A stretch of DNA of 64,000 bases from Nocardioides sp. (GTDB lineage Bacteria > Actinomycetota > Actinomycetes > Propionibacteriales > Nocardioidaceae): positions 162,200 through 226,199 of the forward strand of contig NZ_JASEEQ010000008.1 of assembly GCF_030019515.1 (NCBI RefSeq). Direction: 5' to 3'. The notes beneath the pieces were generated by a model that did not search any database, was not told the origin of the DNA, and saw only the letters and a list, made by a program, of their open reading frames with translations. The position numbers were made by a program, and so were the translations under genes. How positions within the stretch are numbered: position 1 is the stretch's first letter; every line of letters begins with the position of its first letter. Of the stretch, positions 51,573 through 60,284 are shown piece after piece.

Positions 51573-52883
51573 TCAGCCCCGGTCGAAGCCGCCGTCCGTC
51601 GTCCACACCAGGTCGCCGACCACCACCCGGTCGCCCTCGACCACCGGCTCGGAGTCGACGCCGGTCACCCAGGCCGACTCCCAGTGCGCCAGGTCCGGGG
51701 TGGTGGCGACGGCGTACGCGTCGCCACGGAAGTCGTCGCGCACGGCGCCCGAGTGGCAGGTCATCAGCACGGCGAACCCGTCGCCGACCTCGTAGCCCTC
51801 GAGCCAGGTGCAGGCGAAGCCGCGGGGCGCGCCGTGCAGGAGCAGCGGATCGCTCCAGGTCTCCTCGCCGAGCAGGTGCGTCTGCACCTGGATCCGGCGG
51901 CCGTCCGGTGAGCCGTAGGCGACGTCGTTCCAGTGCACGAAGCCGACGACCGCGGTGTCGCAGCAGCCCCGGCGGACGTCGACGATCTCCAGACCGCTCG
52001 GGTCGTCCCGCGTCGTCTTCCACGCTCCGTCCGCGCGACGGACGAACCAGAAGTCGGAGGCGCGGTGGTCGGACGGGTGCACCGTCACCCAGTCGGCGCT
52101 GTGGGTGTCCAGGTAGGACGCGCAGTCCGACAGGGCGCGCCCGCGCAGCGGCTGGGTGCTCCGCGCCACCGTGGACAGGTCGGCCGCCCCCGGCTCGGAG
52201 ACCAGCAGCTCGAACGTGCAGCTGCCGCGGGATGGGCGGGAGCTGACCACGCGCAGCGACCCGTCGGGCGCCAGCACCGGCCGGGACGGCGAGACCTCGC
52301 CGTACTCGAAGCCGGGGTGCCCCGACCAGCGCGCGCGGCGGAAGCCGTCGCCGGGGGTCCAGAGGTGCACGCCCCGGCGGTCCTGGTCGAGCAGCACCGT
52401 CTGCCCGTCCGGTGTCACCTGGGCCTCGCTGCCGTACCCGGGAGAGCCGACCGCCGTGCAGGTCCGGTCGCGGCACACGATCGCCGCCGTGACCGTGTCG
52501 GTGTCGTCCTCGCTGTGGACGTCGGTCGTGTACACCTGCTGGATCGCGACCGTGCCACCGCCGTACCGCACGGTGTTATCGATCGCGAGGTTCCGATCGT
52601 CGGTCCATACGGTCAACGGCTCGGTCCAACCGTGCCCGTCGGGGTCGCGCCACTGCACCACGATCCGGTGCCCGTCCGGCGACCCGACGGAGAGCTGCGC
52701 GGCACCGTCCTCGAGGTTCACGTAGCGGTTCGGCTCGCCGTGCTCGTCGCCGTACCGCACCAGCGAGTGGCCGTAGGCGTCGTCGCCGGACCACGGCCAC
52801 CCGCCGAGCGCGCCGGCGACGACGAGTGCCGCCGCCGCGGCGACCGCGAGCGCGCCGGCTGCCCACCCTCGGCTCCGAGACAT
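51573..52883 (-). CDS. Exported or membrane-anchored beta-propeller-like protein
   Basis: A 436-residue protein with an N-terminal hydrophobic helix (AAGALAVAAAAALVVAGALG) and an extracytoplasmic part with repeats such as GSPDGHRIVVQWRDPDG, VTPDGQTVLLDQD and VLAPDGSLRVVSS, the pattern of TolB/WD-like propellers. Several paired cysteines occur (CRDRTC, RGCCDT). Function unknown. TAGGCT ends six bases before ATG 52883. Confidence 0.65.
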   Translation of the reverse strand: MSRSRGWAAGALAVAAAAALVVAGALGGWPWSGDDAYGHSLVRYGDEHGEPNRYVNLEDGAAQLSVGSPDGHRIVVQWRDPDGHGWTEPLTVWTDDRNLAIDNTVRYGGGTVAIQQVYTTDVHSEDDTDTVTAAIVCRDRTCTAVGSPGYGSEAQVTPDGQTVLLDQDRRGVHLWTPGDGFRRARWSGHPGFEYGEVSPSRPVLAPDGSLRVVSSRPSRGSCTFELLVSEPGAADLSTVARSTQPLRGRALSDCASYLDTHSADWVTVHPSDHRASDFWFVRRADGAWKTTRDDPSGLEIVDVRRGCCDTAVVGFVHWNDVAYGSPDGRRIQVQTHLLGEETWSDPLLLHGAPRGFACTWLEGYEVGDGFAVLMTCHSGAVRDDFRGDAYAVATTPDLAHWESAWVTGVDSEPVVEGDRVVVGDLVWTTDGGFDRG

Positions 52884-52953
52884 GCGCGGAGCCTACGTGC
52901 ATCCGCGCGCCGTCGAGGCTCGCTGCGCTCGCACCTCCAGTGAGGTCAGCGCG

Positions 52954-53136
52954 TCAGGCGGTGCGGGCCAGCCGCCGGGCGCCGGCCAGCTCGCGCAGCA
53001 CGGCCACGATCGCGGCCGGGGTCATCCCGATCCCGAGCAGGGCGCGGTACGCCGCGTCGGCCTCCGGGTCTCCCGTCGGCACGCCGCGCGCGATCCTCGC
53101 CAGGAGGCCGTCCCCCTGGAGCTGCGCCTGGTCCAT
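52954..53136 (-). CDS. Small hypothetical helical protein
   Basis: A 60-residue protein predicted as helices: LQGDGLLARIARGVPTGD, DAAYRALLGIGMTPAAI and VAVLRELAGARRLA. No signal peptide. A G-rich site (GGGGGGTGAC) lies before ATG 53136. No family recognised. Confidence 0.45.
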   Translation of the reverse strand: MDQAQLQGDGLLARIARGVPTGDPEADAAYRALLGIGMTPAAIVAVLRELAGARRLARTA

Positions 53137-53313
53137 GTCACCCCCCGGTGCAGGGTCAGGCCTCGAGTGTCCGGGCGGATGTGACGTAGGCAACAGGGAC
53201 CAAGGTCCCGGGCCCAGAGGACCGTCCGGCCCGAGACATGGTGCGTCTAGATGGCACCGGTCGAGATCGGCGTTCGGCGGACGGCGAGCGGCGGGGAACC
53301 TACTCTCACGGTC

Positions 53314-55284
53314 GTGCCCCCTCTGACCGCGCGGTCGCCGCGCTCGCTCGCCGCTGCCCTCGCCATGCTCCTGCTGACGGCCCTCGGGACCGCCGCCTGC
53401 ACCGGCGGCTCCGGCGGAGGCGACGACGAGCCGGCCGCGAGCGCCGACCACACCGGACGCGAGGGCGACGGCTGGACCGTCCTGCACTACTCGATGGCCG
53501 ACACCAACCTCGAGCCGTTCATGGTGACCGACGTGAACGAGCTCGGCGCCGTCGGCTCCAACGACAACCTCCAGGTCCGCGAGTTCATGGACCGCTCCGC
53601 GGGGTACGGCGAGGACGAGCTGCTCGACCAGGGCAGCTGGGTGGGCGCGCGGGTGCTCGACCTCGGCGCGGACGGCAGCACCGAGGTCGTCGAGGACCTC
53701 GGCGACGTGGACTCGGCCGACCCGGAGGTGCTCGCGACCTTCATCGCCGACGGGATCGAGGCGCACCGGGCCGGCCACTACGCGCTGGTGATCTCCGACC
53801 ACGGCTCCTCCTGGCCCGGCATCGGCCCCGACGAGGGCAGTGACTGGGACGTGCTCGACCTCGCCGAGATCACCGACGCGATCGCGACCGGCCTGGAGCG
53901 GGCTGGAGTCGACAAGCTCGACCTGCTCGGGTTCGACGCCTGCCTGATGGCCAACTTCGAGGTCGCCAGCGCCGTCGCGCCACTCGCCGACCGGCTGGTC
54001 GCCTCCCAGGAGCTGGAGCCCGGCCACGGCTGGGACTACGGCGCCCTCCAGCTGCTCGCCGAGGACCCCGACGCCACCGCGGACGACCTGGGTGAGGAGA
54101 TCCTCGCCGGGTTCGCCGACCAGGCCGCTGCGGAGGGCACTGCGGACCAGATCACCCTCGCGCTCATCGACCTGACCCGGATGGCGGCCGTCGACGAGGC
54201 GGTCGCCGGGTTCGCCGCCGCCCTCACCGAGGAGTCGACCGATGTCGCGCCCGCCGTGGGCCAGTCCGAGGCGAGCACGCTGGCCTTCGGCAAGAGCCCC
54301 GACGAGACCCAGGACAAGCACCTGAGCGACCTCGGCCAGCTCGCGGCCGCGATCGGCGAGGCCGCACCGGAGGTGGCCGACCAGGCGGACGCCGTGGTCA
54401 CCGCGCTCGACGAGGCCGTGCTCGAGACCGTCGACGGGGTCGGTACCGCCGGCGCCACCGGGCTGTCGATCTACCTGCCGCCGGTGGCCGACCTCGCGGA
54501 TCCGGCGTACCTCGACGTCGCGAGCTCCGCGGACTGGGCGGACTTCCTGGACGCCTACTACAGCGCCGGCGCCGCGATCCCGGCGGCCGAGCAGCCCGAG
54601 TTCACCGATCCCGCCGACGGCCCCGACGTCAGCTTCGACCACGACGGCAGCATCACGCTCACCGGCACCTTCGACCCCGCCGCGCTGGACAACATCACCG
54701 AGGCCACCATCAGCTACGCCCTGGTCAACGACGACGACTCGATCACCTACCTCGGTGAGGAGATCGCCGACTTCGACGACAGCGGGTCCACCCCCGAGGC
54801 ATCCGGCAACTACGACCTCACCGTGCTGCAGCTCGACGACGGCGAGGACTCCGCGTACGCCTACGTCGAGCTCGATCTCAGCGACGACCTCGGCACCGCC
54901 TTCTTCGACGTACCGCTGACCTACTACGCCTCGACCGACCCGGAGGGCACCGACCCGCAGGACGCCCTGCTCTCACTGGTGCTCGACATCGAGTCCGGCG
55001 CCTTCGTCAGCGAGACCATCTACCTCTACGACGAGCAGTCGGGCGGGTACGGCGAGCTCGCGCCCGACCCCGAGGGCATCATCGTGCCCGACGTGCTGAC
55101 CATCGGCGCGGACGGCGAGCAGACCTGGGAGCCCACCACCGACGTCGGGCTGTACGCGGACGTCGCGAACCTGACGTACGAGTTCGTGCCCCTCGACCGG
55201 GGCACCGTCATCCAGGCGGACCTCACGCTCTACGACTTCGGCGGCAACACCAGCACGCTCAGCAGCCTGGTCGAGGTGCCGTAG
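53314..55284 (+). CDS. Clostripain-family (C11) cysteine peptidase, lipoprotein
   Basis: A 656-residue exported protein. The signal peptide ends in a lipobox-like GTAAC. The C11 peptidase domain has the catalytic dyad in LVISDHGSSWPG (H163) and LLGFDACLMANFEVA (C210). About 300 further residues form Asp-rich beta domains (ITLTGTFDPAALDNITEATI and so on), which may bind calcium. It would cleave after basic residues if like clostripain. I chose GTG 53314, since TACTCT ends 7 nt before it, over the upstream ATG 53251. Confidence 0.88.
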   Translation: MPPLTARSPRSLAAALAMLLLTALGTAACTGGSGGGDDEPAASADHTGREGDGWTVLHYSMADTNLEPFMVTDVNELGAVGSNDNLQVREFMDRSAGYGEDELLDQGSWVGARVLDLGADGSTEVVEDLGDVDSADPEVLATFIADGIEAHRAGHYALVISDHGSSWPGIGPDEGSDWDVLDLAEITDAIATGLERAGVDKLDLLGFDACLMANFEVASAVAPLADRLVASQELEPGHGWDYGALQLLAEDPDATADDLGEEILAGFADQAAAEGTADQITLALIDLTRMAAVDEAVAGFAAALTEESTDVAPAVGQSEASTLAFGKSPDETQDKHLSDLGQLAAAIGEAAPEVADQADAVVTALDEAVLETVDGVGTAGATGLSIYLPPVADLADPAYLDVASSADWADFLDAYYSAGAAIPAAEQPEFTDPADGPDVSFDHDGSITLTGTFDPAALDNITEATISYALVNDDDSITYLGEEIADFDDSGSTPEASGNYDLTVLQLDDGEDSAYAYVELDLSDDLGTAFFDVPLTYYASTDPEGTDPQDALLSLVLDIESGAFVSETIYLYDEQSGGYGELAPDPEGIIVPDVLTIGADGEQTWEPTTDVGLYADVANLTYEFVPLDRGTVIQADLTLYDFGGNTSTLSSLVEVP

Positions 55285-55360
55285 TAGGTGCCGTAGCCGC
55301 GGTCCGGGAGCGCCTCGAGGCGGGGGACTAGCAGCCGCGAGCCTGGGCATGCTGGCGCGC

Positions 55361-56005
55361 ATGCGTCTCGGACACGCGGCGGCCGCCGCCCTGCTCCCGC
55401 TCCTCGTCGCCCTGGGTGTCGTCCCCGCAGCCGATGCCGCGGTCGCGGCTCGGGCCGCCACCACGGAGCTCTCGCTCGGGGCCGACCCCGCCTACGCCGA
55501 CAACGACACCACGCTGCGCATCCAGCTCACCAGTGACGGTGGGCAGCCCCTCGCGGGCGCTCAGGTCACGCTGGAGCGCCGTACGTCGCAGGCCTGGGCA
55601 CCGATCGGCACCGTGACGACCGACGCCAACGGGCGGGCCGGCCAGGTGGTCACCCTCGGCCGGGCCGCCGGCGACAACGTGTTCCGGGCGACCTTCGCGG
55701 GCGACGAGGCGCACGAGCCCGCCACCCGGCAGACCCGCGTCGAGCTGAAGCGGCGCGGCAGCCGGGTCGTCGTCGGCGGCCCGGGGAAGGTCGTCGACGG
55801 GCGCTCGGTCGTGGTGCGGGTCCGGTGGACCGCTGCCGACGACATGCCGGTCGCGGCCACCGTCGAGCTCTACCGCTCGCTGGCCGGCGGTCCCTGGAAG
55901 AAGGCCCGCACGCTGACGACCGGCGACACCCAACACTTCGACCACGTCGGTAACAGGGCTCGCGCGGCGATCCGGCCGCGGGCGTGCGACCGGTACTGCG
56001 ACTAG
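55361..56005 (+). CDS. Secreted Ig-like-domain protein, probably C-terminally truncated
   Basis: A 214-residue exported protein. Signal peptide LPLLVALGVVPAADA, then an Ig/bacterial-invasin-like domain (LRIQLTSDGGQPLAGAQVTL, GRAGQVVTLGRAAGDNVFRA) and the start of a second (VVVRVRWTAADDMPVAATVEL). The last ~25 residues (THQHFDHV-like, then RARAAIRPRACDRYC) lose the pattern, suggesting a frameshift or deletion. CATGCT ends 7 nt before ATG 55361; ATG 55349 is the alternative. Role unknown. Confidence 0.55.
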   Translation: MRLGHAAAAALLPLLVALGVVPAADAAVAARAATTELSLGADPAYADNDTTLRIQLTSDGGQPLAGAQVTLERRTSQAWAPIGTVTTDANGRAGQVVTLGRAAGDNVFRATFAGDEAHEPATRQTRVELKRRGSRVVVGGPGKVVDGRSVVVRVRWTAADDMPVAATVELYRSLAGGPWKKARTLTTGDTQHFDHVGNRARAAIRPRACDRYCD

Positions 56006-56046
56006 CACCCGGGAGATCGCGGGCCGGCCCCCACTATCGTGCCGGC

Positions 56047-56301
56047 ATGGTCGCCTTCCTCGTCGCCGGCGTGATCCTCGGGGTGCTCGCCCGGGTGCTG
56101 CACCACGACCCGGACGACCCCGGTGTGCCGATCACCCTCGTCCTCGGAGTCGTGGGGGCGGTCGTCGGCGGGGCCGGGATGAACGCCGTGCTCGGCGACC
56201 CGCTCGCGAGCCTCGGCGCCTGGAGCTTCACCGCCGCCTGCCTGCTGTCGTTCGTGCTCCTCGGCCTGCTCGAGGGCGGCGTGGGACGCACGCGGCCGTG
56301 A
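56047..56301 (+). CDS. Small membrane protein (GlsB/YeaQ-like)
   Basis: An 84-residue protein with three hydrophobic segments: FLVAGVILGVLARVL, ITLVLGVVGAVVGGAGM and FTAACLLSFVLLGLLEG. The layout resembles GlsB/YeaQ/YmgE transglycosylase-associated proteins. TATCGT ends six bases before the ATG. Its stop overlaps the HIT gene start. Confidence 0.7.
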   Translation: MVAFLVAGVILGVLARVLHHDPDDPGVPITLVLGVVGAVVGGAGMNAVLGDPLASLGAWSFTAACLLSFVLLGLLEGGVGRTRP

Positions 56302-56720
56302 CCGACGGCTGCGTGTTCTGCGGGATCGTCGCGGGCGAGGTCCCGGCCGAGCTGGTGCTCGAGGACGCCGAGACCGTCGCGTTCCTCGACCGCCGGCCGC
56401 TCTTCAAGGGCCACACGCTGCTGGTGCCGCGCGAGCACGTGGTCACCCTGCCGGACCTGCCGGCCCGCCTGCGCGACCCGTTCCTCGCCGCCTCGCAGCG
56501 GCTCGCGACCGCCATGGTCGAGGGGCTCGGCGCCCAGGGCAGCTTCGTCGCGATGAACAACGTCGTCAGCCAGTCCGTCGCCCACCTGCACCTCCACGTC
56601 GTCCCGCGCACCAGGGGCGACGGCCTGCGCGGGTTCTTCTGGCCCCGGACGACGTACGCCGACGGCGAGGCCGCGCAGTACGCGGACCGGCTGCGCGCCG
56701 CGCTCGCTACCCGCGGGTAG
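56298..56720 (+). CDS. HIT-family nucleotide hydrolase
   Basis: A 140-residue histidine-triad protein that hydrolyses nucleoside phosphoramidates or dinucleotides. CVFCGIVAGEVPAE at the start, FKGHTLLVPREH in the middle and the triad HLHLHVVPR. GTG 56298 overlaps the preceding TGA (GTGA). Confidence 0.92.
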   Translation: MTDGCVFCGIVAGEVPAELVLEDAETVAFLDRRPLFKGHTLLVPREHVVTLPDLPARLRDPFLAASQRLATAMVEGLGAQGSFVAMNNVVSQSVAHLHLHVVPRTRGDGLRGFFWPRTTYADGEAAQYADRLRAALATRG

Positions 56721-56769
56721 TTGGGCTCCCGGACCTGTCCTAGTGTGGGGCCGGTCTTCCACCACGCCA

Positions 56770-56808
56770 GCTCGACCGCTGAACTCGACCACTGAACTCG
56801 ACCACTGA
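56770..56808 (+). repeat. 13-bp tandem repeat in fabG leader
   Basis: Three copies of a 13-bp unit (ACTCGACCACTGA; first copy has two changes) end directly in the AAGGAG ribosome binding site of fabG. Confidence 0.8.
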
Positions 56809-56821
56809 AGGAGCAGCACCC

Positions 56822-57589
56822 ATGGGCCGTTTTGACGGACGCGTCGTCGTCGTCACCGGAGCCGCACGCGGCATCGGGTTCGGGACCGCCACCCGCTTCG
56901 CCGAGGAGGGCGCCTCGGTCGCCGTCCTCGACCTGGACGAGGCCTCGGCCGCCGAGGCCGCCGGGAAGCTGCCCGTCAGCGGCGGAGCCAAGGCCGTCGG
57001 CATCGGCTGCGACGTCAGCGACAGCGCCGCCGCGGAGGCCGCCGTCGAGCGGGTCGTCACCGAGCTGGGCGGCATCCACGTGCTGGTCAACAACGCCGGC
57101 ATCACCCGCGACAACCTGCTGTTCAAGATGACCGACGACGACTGGGACCTGGTCGTCAACGTGCACCTGCGCGGTGCGTTCCTCATGACCCGGGCGGCTC
57201 AGAAGCACTTCGTCGCGCAGAAGTACGGCAAGATCCTCAACCTCTCCAGCGTCTCCGCCCTCGGCAACCGCGGCCAGGCGAACTACTCCGCGGCCAAGAT
57301 GGGCATCCAGGGCCTCACCCGCACCCTCGGCATCGAGCTCGGCCCGTTCGGCATCAACGCCAACGCGATCGCGCCGGGCTTCATCGCCACCGAGATGACC
57401 GACGCCACGGCCGCGCGGCTCAAGATGGACGTGGAGGAGTTCCGCAGGCTCAACGCCGAGGCCAACCCGGTGCGGCGGGTCGGCTACCCCGAGGACATCG
57501 CGGCCGCCGCGGCCTTCCTGTGCAGCGACGAGGCGTCGTACATCACCGGCCAGACGCTGTACGTCGACGGCGGCGCCAAGCTCGGCTGA
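56822..57589 (+). CDS. fabG: 3-oxoacyl-ACP reductase FabG-like SDR
   Basis: A 255-residue SDR. Glycine motif TGAARGIG, NNAG motif VNNAGITRDNLL, catalytic YSAAK (Y~157) with Ser in LSSVSAL, and a C-terminal GQTLYVDGG. This matches FabG, which reduces 3-oxoacyl-ACP in fatty-acid synthesis with NADPH; other SDRs of this subfamily act on related substrates. AAGGAG is 8 nt before the ATG. Confidence 0.85.
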   Translation: MGRFDGRVVVVTGAARGIGFGTATRFAEEGASVAVLDLDEASAAEAAGKLPVSGGAKAVGIGCDVSDSAAAEAAVERVVTELGGIHVLVNNAGITRDNLLFKMTDDDWDLVVNVHLRGAFLMTRAAQKHFVAQKYGKILNLSSVSALGNRGQANYSAAKMGIQGLTRTLGIELGPFGINANAIAPGFIATEMTDATAARLKMDVEEFRRLNAEANPVRRVGYPEDIAAAAAFLCSDEASYITGQTLYVDGGAKLG

Positions 57590-57642
57590 GGGCCGAATCA
57601 CACGGGCGCGCCTCCCCACCTCGGACGCGCGCCGCTGCACAC

Positions 57643-57672
57643 TTGAAGTCGACCAGAACACACGAGTTTGAT
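57643..57672 (+). promoter_or_regulatory. Predicted promoter of the DUF3048 gene
   Basis: TTGAAG (57643-57648), 18 bp, TTTGAT (57667-57672). The transcript would start near 57679, keeping GGAG at 57678-57681 as ribosome binding site for GTG 57689 and excluding ATG 57671. Confidence 0.45.
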
Positions 57673-57688
57673 GAATCGGAGCGATCCC

Positions 57689-58714
57689 GTGCGCCGTGCC
57701 CGCCTCACCTCCACCTCGACCCTGGCGGCTCTCGCCGTCGTCGCGAGCCTGGTGCTCGCCGGCTGCGGGGGCGGCTCGGAACCCAGCGACGACGAGGCGC
57801 CCGCCTCGCAGAAGGTCGCGGGCGCCGAGCCGGTCGCGGCGACCTGGCCGCTGACCGGGCTCCCGGTCAGCGGCGACGACGAGGTCGCGCAGGAGCACCC
57901 CGTCCTCGTGACGAAGATGGACAACACCTACGCCAGCGCCCCGCAGGTCGGTCTGGGCTCGGCGGACCTCGTGGTCGAGGAGCTGGTCGAGGGTGGCCTG
58001 ACCCGTCTCGCGGCGTTCTACTACTCCGAGATCCCCGACCTGGTCGGCCCGGTCCGGTCGATGCGGGCCAGCGACATCGGCATCGTCTCGCCGGTCGACG
58101 GCACCATGGTCACCAGCGGCGCCGCGGGGCAGACGATCGCGCGGATCCGGGGCGCCGGGATCCCGTTCTTCGCCGAGGGCTCCAAGGGCTTCGCGCGGGA
58201 CAGCTCGCGCAGCGCGCCGTACAACCTCTTCGCGAACCTCGCCGACGTCTCGGCGGAGTCCGCGATCGACGCGACGCGGCCCGACGACTACCTGCCGTGG
58301 GGCTCCGAGGACGACTTCCCGAAGGGCCAGCCGGCCAAGCGGATCGCCGCGGTGTTCGGCGGCGGGCACACGACCAACTGGACCTACGACGGCAACGGCT
58401 ACGTCAACGAGAACACCTACGCCGCGGACGGCGACGAGTTCCCGGCCGACACGGTCCTGGTGCTCCGGGTCACCGTGGGCGACGCCGGCTACCTCGACCC
58501 CGCCGGCAACCCGGTGCCCGAGACCAAGCTCGAGGGCAAGGGCGAGGCGATGATCTTCCACGGGGGCCGGCTGGTGCGCGGCACCTGGAAGAAGACCGGG
58601 CTGGACGCCTCGATCACCCTCTCGACCAAGGCCGGCAGGCTCGACGTCCCGGCCGGCCACACCTGGATCGAGCTGGTCCCCGCGGCCAACGGGAACGTCA
58701 CCTTCGCCAAGTAG
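57689..58714 (+). CDS. DUF3048-family lipoprotein (YerB-like)
   Basis: A ~341-residue lipoprotein: LAALAVVASLVLAGC gives the lipobox. DUF3048 features follow: WPLTGLP, HPVLVTKMDNTYASAPQVGL, DLVVEELVEGGLTRLAAFYY and GPVRSMRASDI. Extracellular, function unknown; YerB is linked to the cell wall in Bacillus. The start GTG 57689 has GGAG 7 nt upstream; ATG 57671 lies in the -10 box. Convergent with the TetR gene. Confidence 0.82.
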   Translation: MRRARLTSTSTLAALAVVASLVLAGCGGGSEPSDDEAPASQKVAGAEPVAATWPLTGLPVSGDDEVAQEHPVLVTKMDNTYASAPQVGLGSADLVVEELVEGGLTRLAAFYYSEIPDLVGPVRSMRASDIGIVSPVDGTMVTSGAAGQTIARIRGAGIPFFAEGSKGFARDSSRSAPYNLFANLADVSAESAIDATRPDDYLPWGSEDDFPKGQPAKRIAAVFGGGHTTNWTYDGNGYVNENTYAADGDEFPADTVLVLRVTVGDAGYLDPAGNPVPETKLEGKGEAMIFHGGRLVRGTWKKTGLDASITLSTKAGRLDVPAGHTWIELVPAANGNVTFAK

Positions 58715-58716
58715 GC

Positions 58717-58772
58717 CAGGGCCCAGGGCCCAGGGCTCAGGACTCAGGGCTCAGGGCTCAGGGCTCAGGGAT
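58717..58772. repeat. 7-bp tandem repeat at convergent 3' ends
   Basis: Eight copies of CAGGGCY-type heptamers (58717-58772) start two bases after the DUF3048 stop and run into the end of tetR, where they encode its last residues and stop. Confidence 0.9.
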
Positions 58773-59468
58773 GGTGTCGACGACCTCGCCGGACGGCAGC
58801 TCGACGCCGTTCTCGGCGAGGGCCTGGAAGCCGGCCAGGATGAAGCCGATGGCGGTCTCGACGTTCGCGGCCGCCTGGATCGGGTCGGGTGCGCTCGACA
58901 CGGACTCCCCGGCCGAGGACATCGCGCCGAAGAAGATCCGCGCGAACGTCTGCTGCAGCGCGTCGTCGAGGTCCCACCTGCCCGCGGCCAGCACGGACTG
59001 GACGATCTCGAGGACGTTCGCGAACGTGGAGCGCTCCTCCTGCTCGCGGTAGCGCTCGTAGCCGAGGACCGAGGGGCCCTCCTGGATCACGATCCGGCGG
59101 TAGCGCGCCTCCTGCACCACGGCCAGGAAGGCGCGCAGCCCGGCCTGCGCCTTCTCCCACGGGTCGCGGTGGCCCTTGAGGGCCTTCTGGATCGCGCGGG
59201 CGGCGTCCTGCTCGACCCGCTCGAAGGCGGCCTCGAAGAGTGCCTGCTTGCCGCTGTAGTGGTGGTAGAGCGCTCCCTTGGTGACTCGGGCGCCGGCCAC
59301 GATCGCGTCCAGCGAGGTCGCGGCGTACCCGTTCTCGGTGAACAGCTCCTCCGCGACGTCGACCAGCGCCCGCTTCGTGGAGGCGGAGTACTGCTGCCGA
59401 CGGCTGGCGCCGGGGACCGGGACGCCGGGCACCCGCGGCACGAGCTTGGAGACCGAGGACTTGCTCAT
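58758..59468 (-). CDS. TetR-family transcriptional regulator
   Basis: A 236-residue repressor. An unusual ~25-residue N-terminal extension (SKLVPRVPGVPVPG) precedes the DNA-binding domain (LVDVAEELFTENGYAATSL, then RVTKGALYHHYSGKQ), with a ligand domain after. The C-terminal residues (TIPEP) and the stop lie in a 7-bp tandem repeat, so the tail may vary among strains. An 8-bp-arm operator palindrome lies 15 bp upstream of the ATG; the divergent gene at 59607 is the likely target. Confidence 0.9.
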   Translation of the reverse strand: MSKSSVSKLVPRVPGVPVPGASRRQQYSASTKRALVDVAEELFTENGYAATSLDAIVAGARVTKGALYHHYSGKQALFEAAFERVEQDAARAIQKALKGHRDPWEKAQAGLRAFLAVVQEARYRRIVIQEGPSVLGYERYREQEERSTFANVLEIVQSVLAAGRWDLDDALQQTFARIFFGAMSSAGESVSSAPDPIQAAANVETAIGFILAGFQALAENGVELPSGEVVDTIPEP

Positions 59469-59483
59469 AGTCCCGGCAGCCTA

Positions 59484-59562
59484 ATACCGACGGTCGGTAT
59501 GGGTGACCACCATCACCGCGGACCGGATTGCATACCGTCGGTACGGCTGCGTACCGTGGGTA
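59484..59562. promoter_or_regulatory. TetR operator cluster
   Basis: A near-perfect palindrome ATACCGACGGTCGGTAT (59484-59500) is followed by TACCGTCGGTA (59533-59543) and TACCGTGGGTA (59552-59562). The same half-site TACCG recurs, spacing fits a regulator of both divergent genes. Confidence 0.75.
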
Positions 59563-59606
59563 CGTACTTACGGTATGTAGGCCGTGCCCCGTCGAAGGAG
59601 CAGACC

Positions 59607-60140
59607 ATGACCTGGAAGTCCTTCCACTCTCGCGGTGAGATCCTCCGCGACGTCATCACCACCGCCAACACCCGCCGCGACGGCATCCTCCCGATGGACG
59701 TCGACGGCGTCGCCGAGACCTTCGGCGACCAGCTGACCCTGCTCGGCGCGCTCCAACTGCGCTGGCACACCCGCCTGGCCGGCCGGATCGAGCGCGAGCT
59801 GATGCGCCAGCCGATGGATCTCGAGGGGTCGGTCGTCGCCGCCTGGCACGCCACCGCCGACGAGCTGCCCGGCGTGCTCGCGATCGTCGATCACTACCGG
59901 ACCGAGCCGCTCGACGACGCCATGGCCGAGGCGATGGCCAAGTCGGGCGACAAGGAGCACGTCCTGCTGGCCATGATGGCCGGCCGGGTCAGTGCCCCCG
60001 ACCGGGCCGCGGTCCGCGTCGGTGCCGCGATCGAGGCGCGCGCGCGAGCGACGTACCGCCCGGTCCGGCCGGCGCCGACCTCGCGGCGTGCCGCCCACCC
60101 GCGGCTCCTGGCCCGCCTCAAGGCCGCCCTCGCGGCCTAG
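59607..60140 (+). CDS. Conserved hypothetical protein, TetR-controlled
   Basis: A 177-residue mostly helical soluble protein (GEILRDVITTANTRRDGILP, then LTLLGALQLRWHTRLAGRIE). It ends in an Arg/Ala/Pro-rich basic tail (RRAAHPRLLARLKAAL). No family recognised. GAAGGAG is 7 nt before the ATG. It is divergent from the tetR gene, with a cluster of TetR operators upstream, so its level is probably strongly regulated. Confidence 0.7.
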   Translation: MTWKSFHSRGEILRDVITTANTRRDGILPMDVDGVAETFGDQLTLLGALQLRWHTRLAGRIERELMRQPMDLEGSVVAAWHATADELPGVLAIVDHYRTEPLDDAMAEAMAKSGDKEHVLLAMMAGRVSAPDRAAVRVGAAIEARARATYRPVRPAPTSRRAAHPRLLARLKAALAA

Positions 60141-60284
60141 CCTGCGAGGCCGGCAACCCGACCCGACAGCCCCGACCCGACGCCCTCCCTCCCAGCGGAC
60201 CTCCCGCCCGCGAACCCCGGTGCGTCGGGCGGGGCTGTCGTCATCCCACCCCCGGCGCCTGGAGCCGTGGGCGATGATGGGGGC

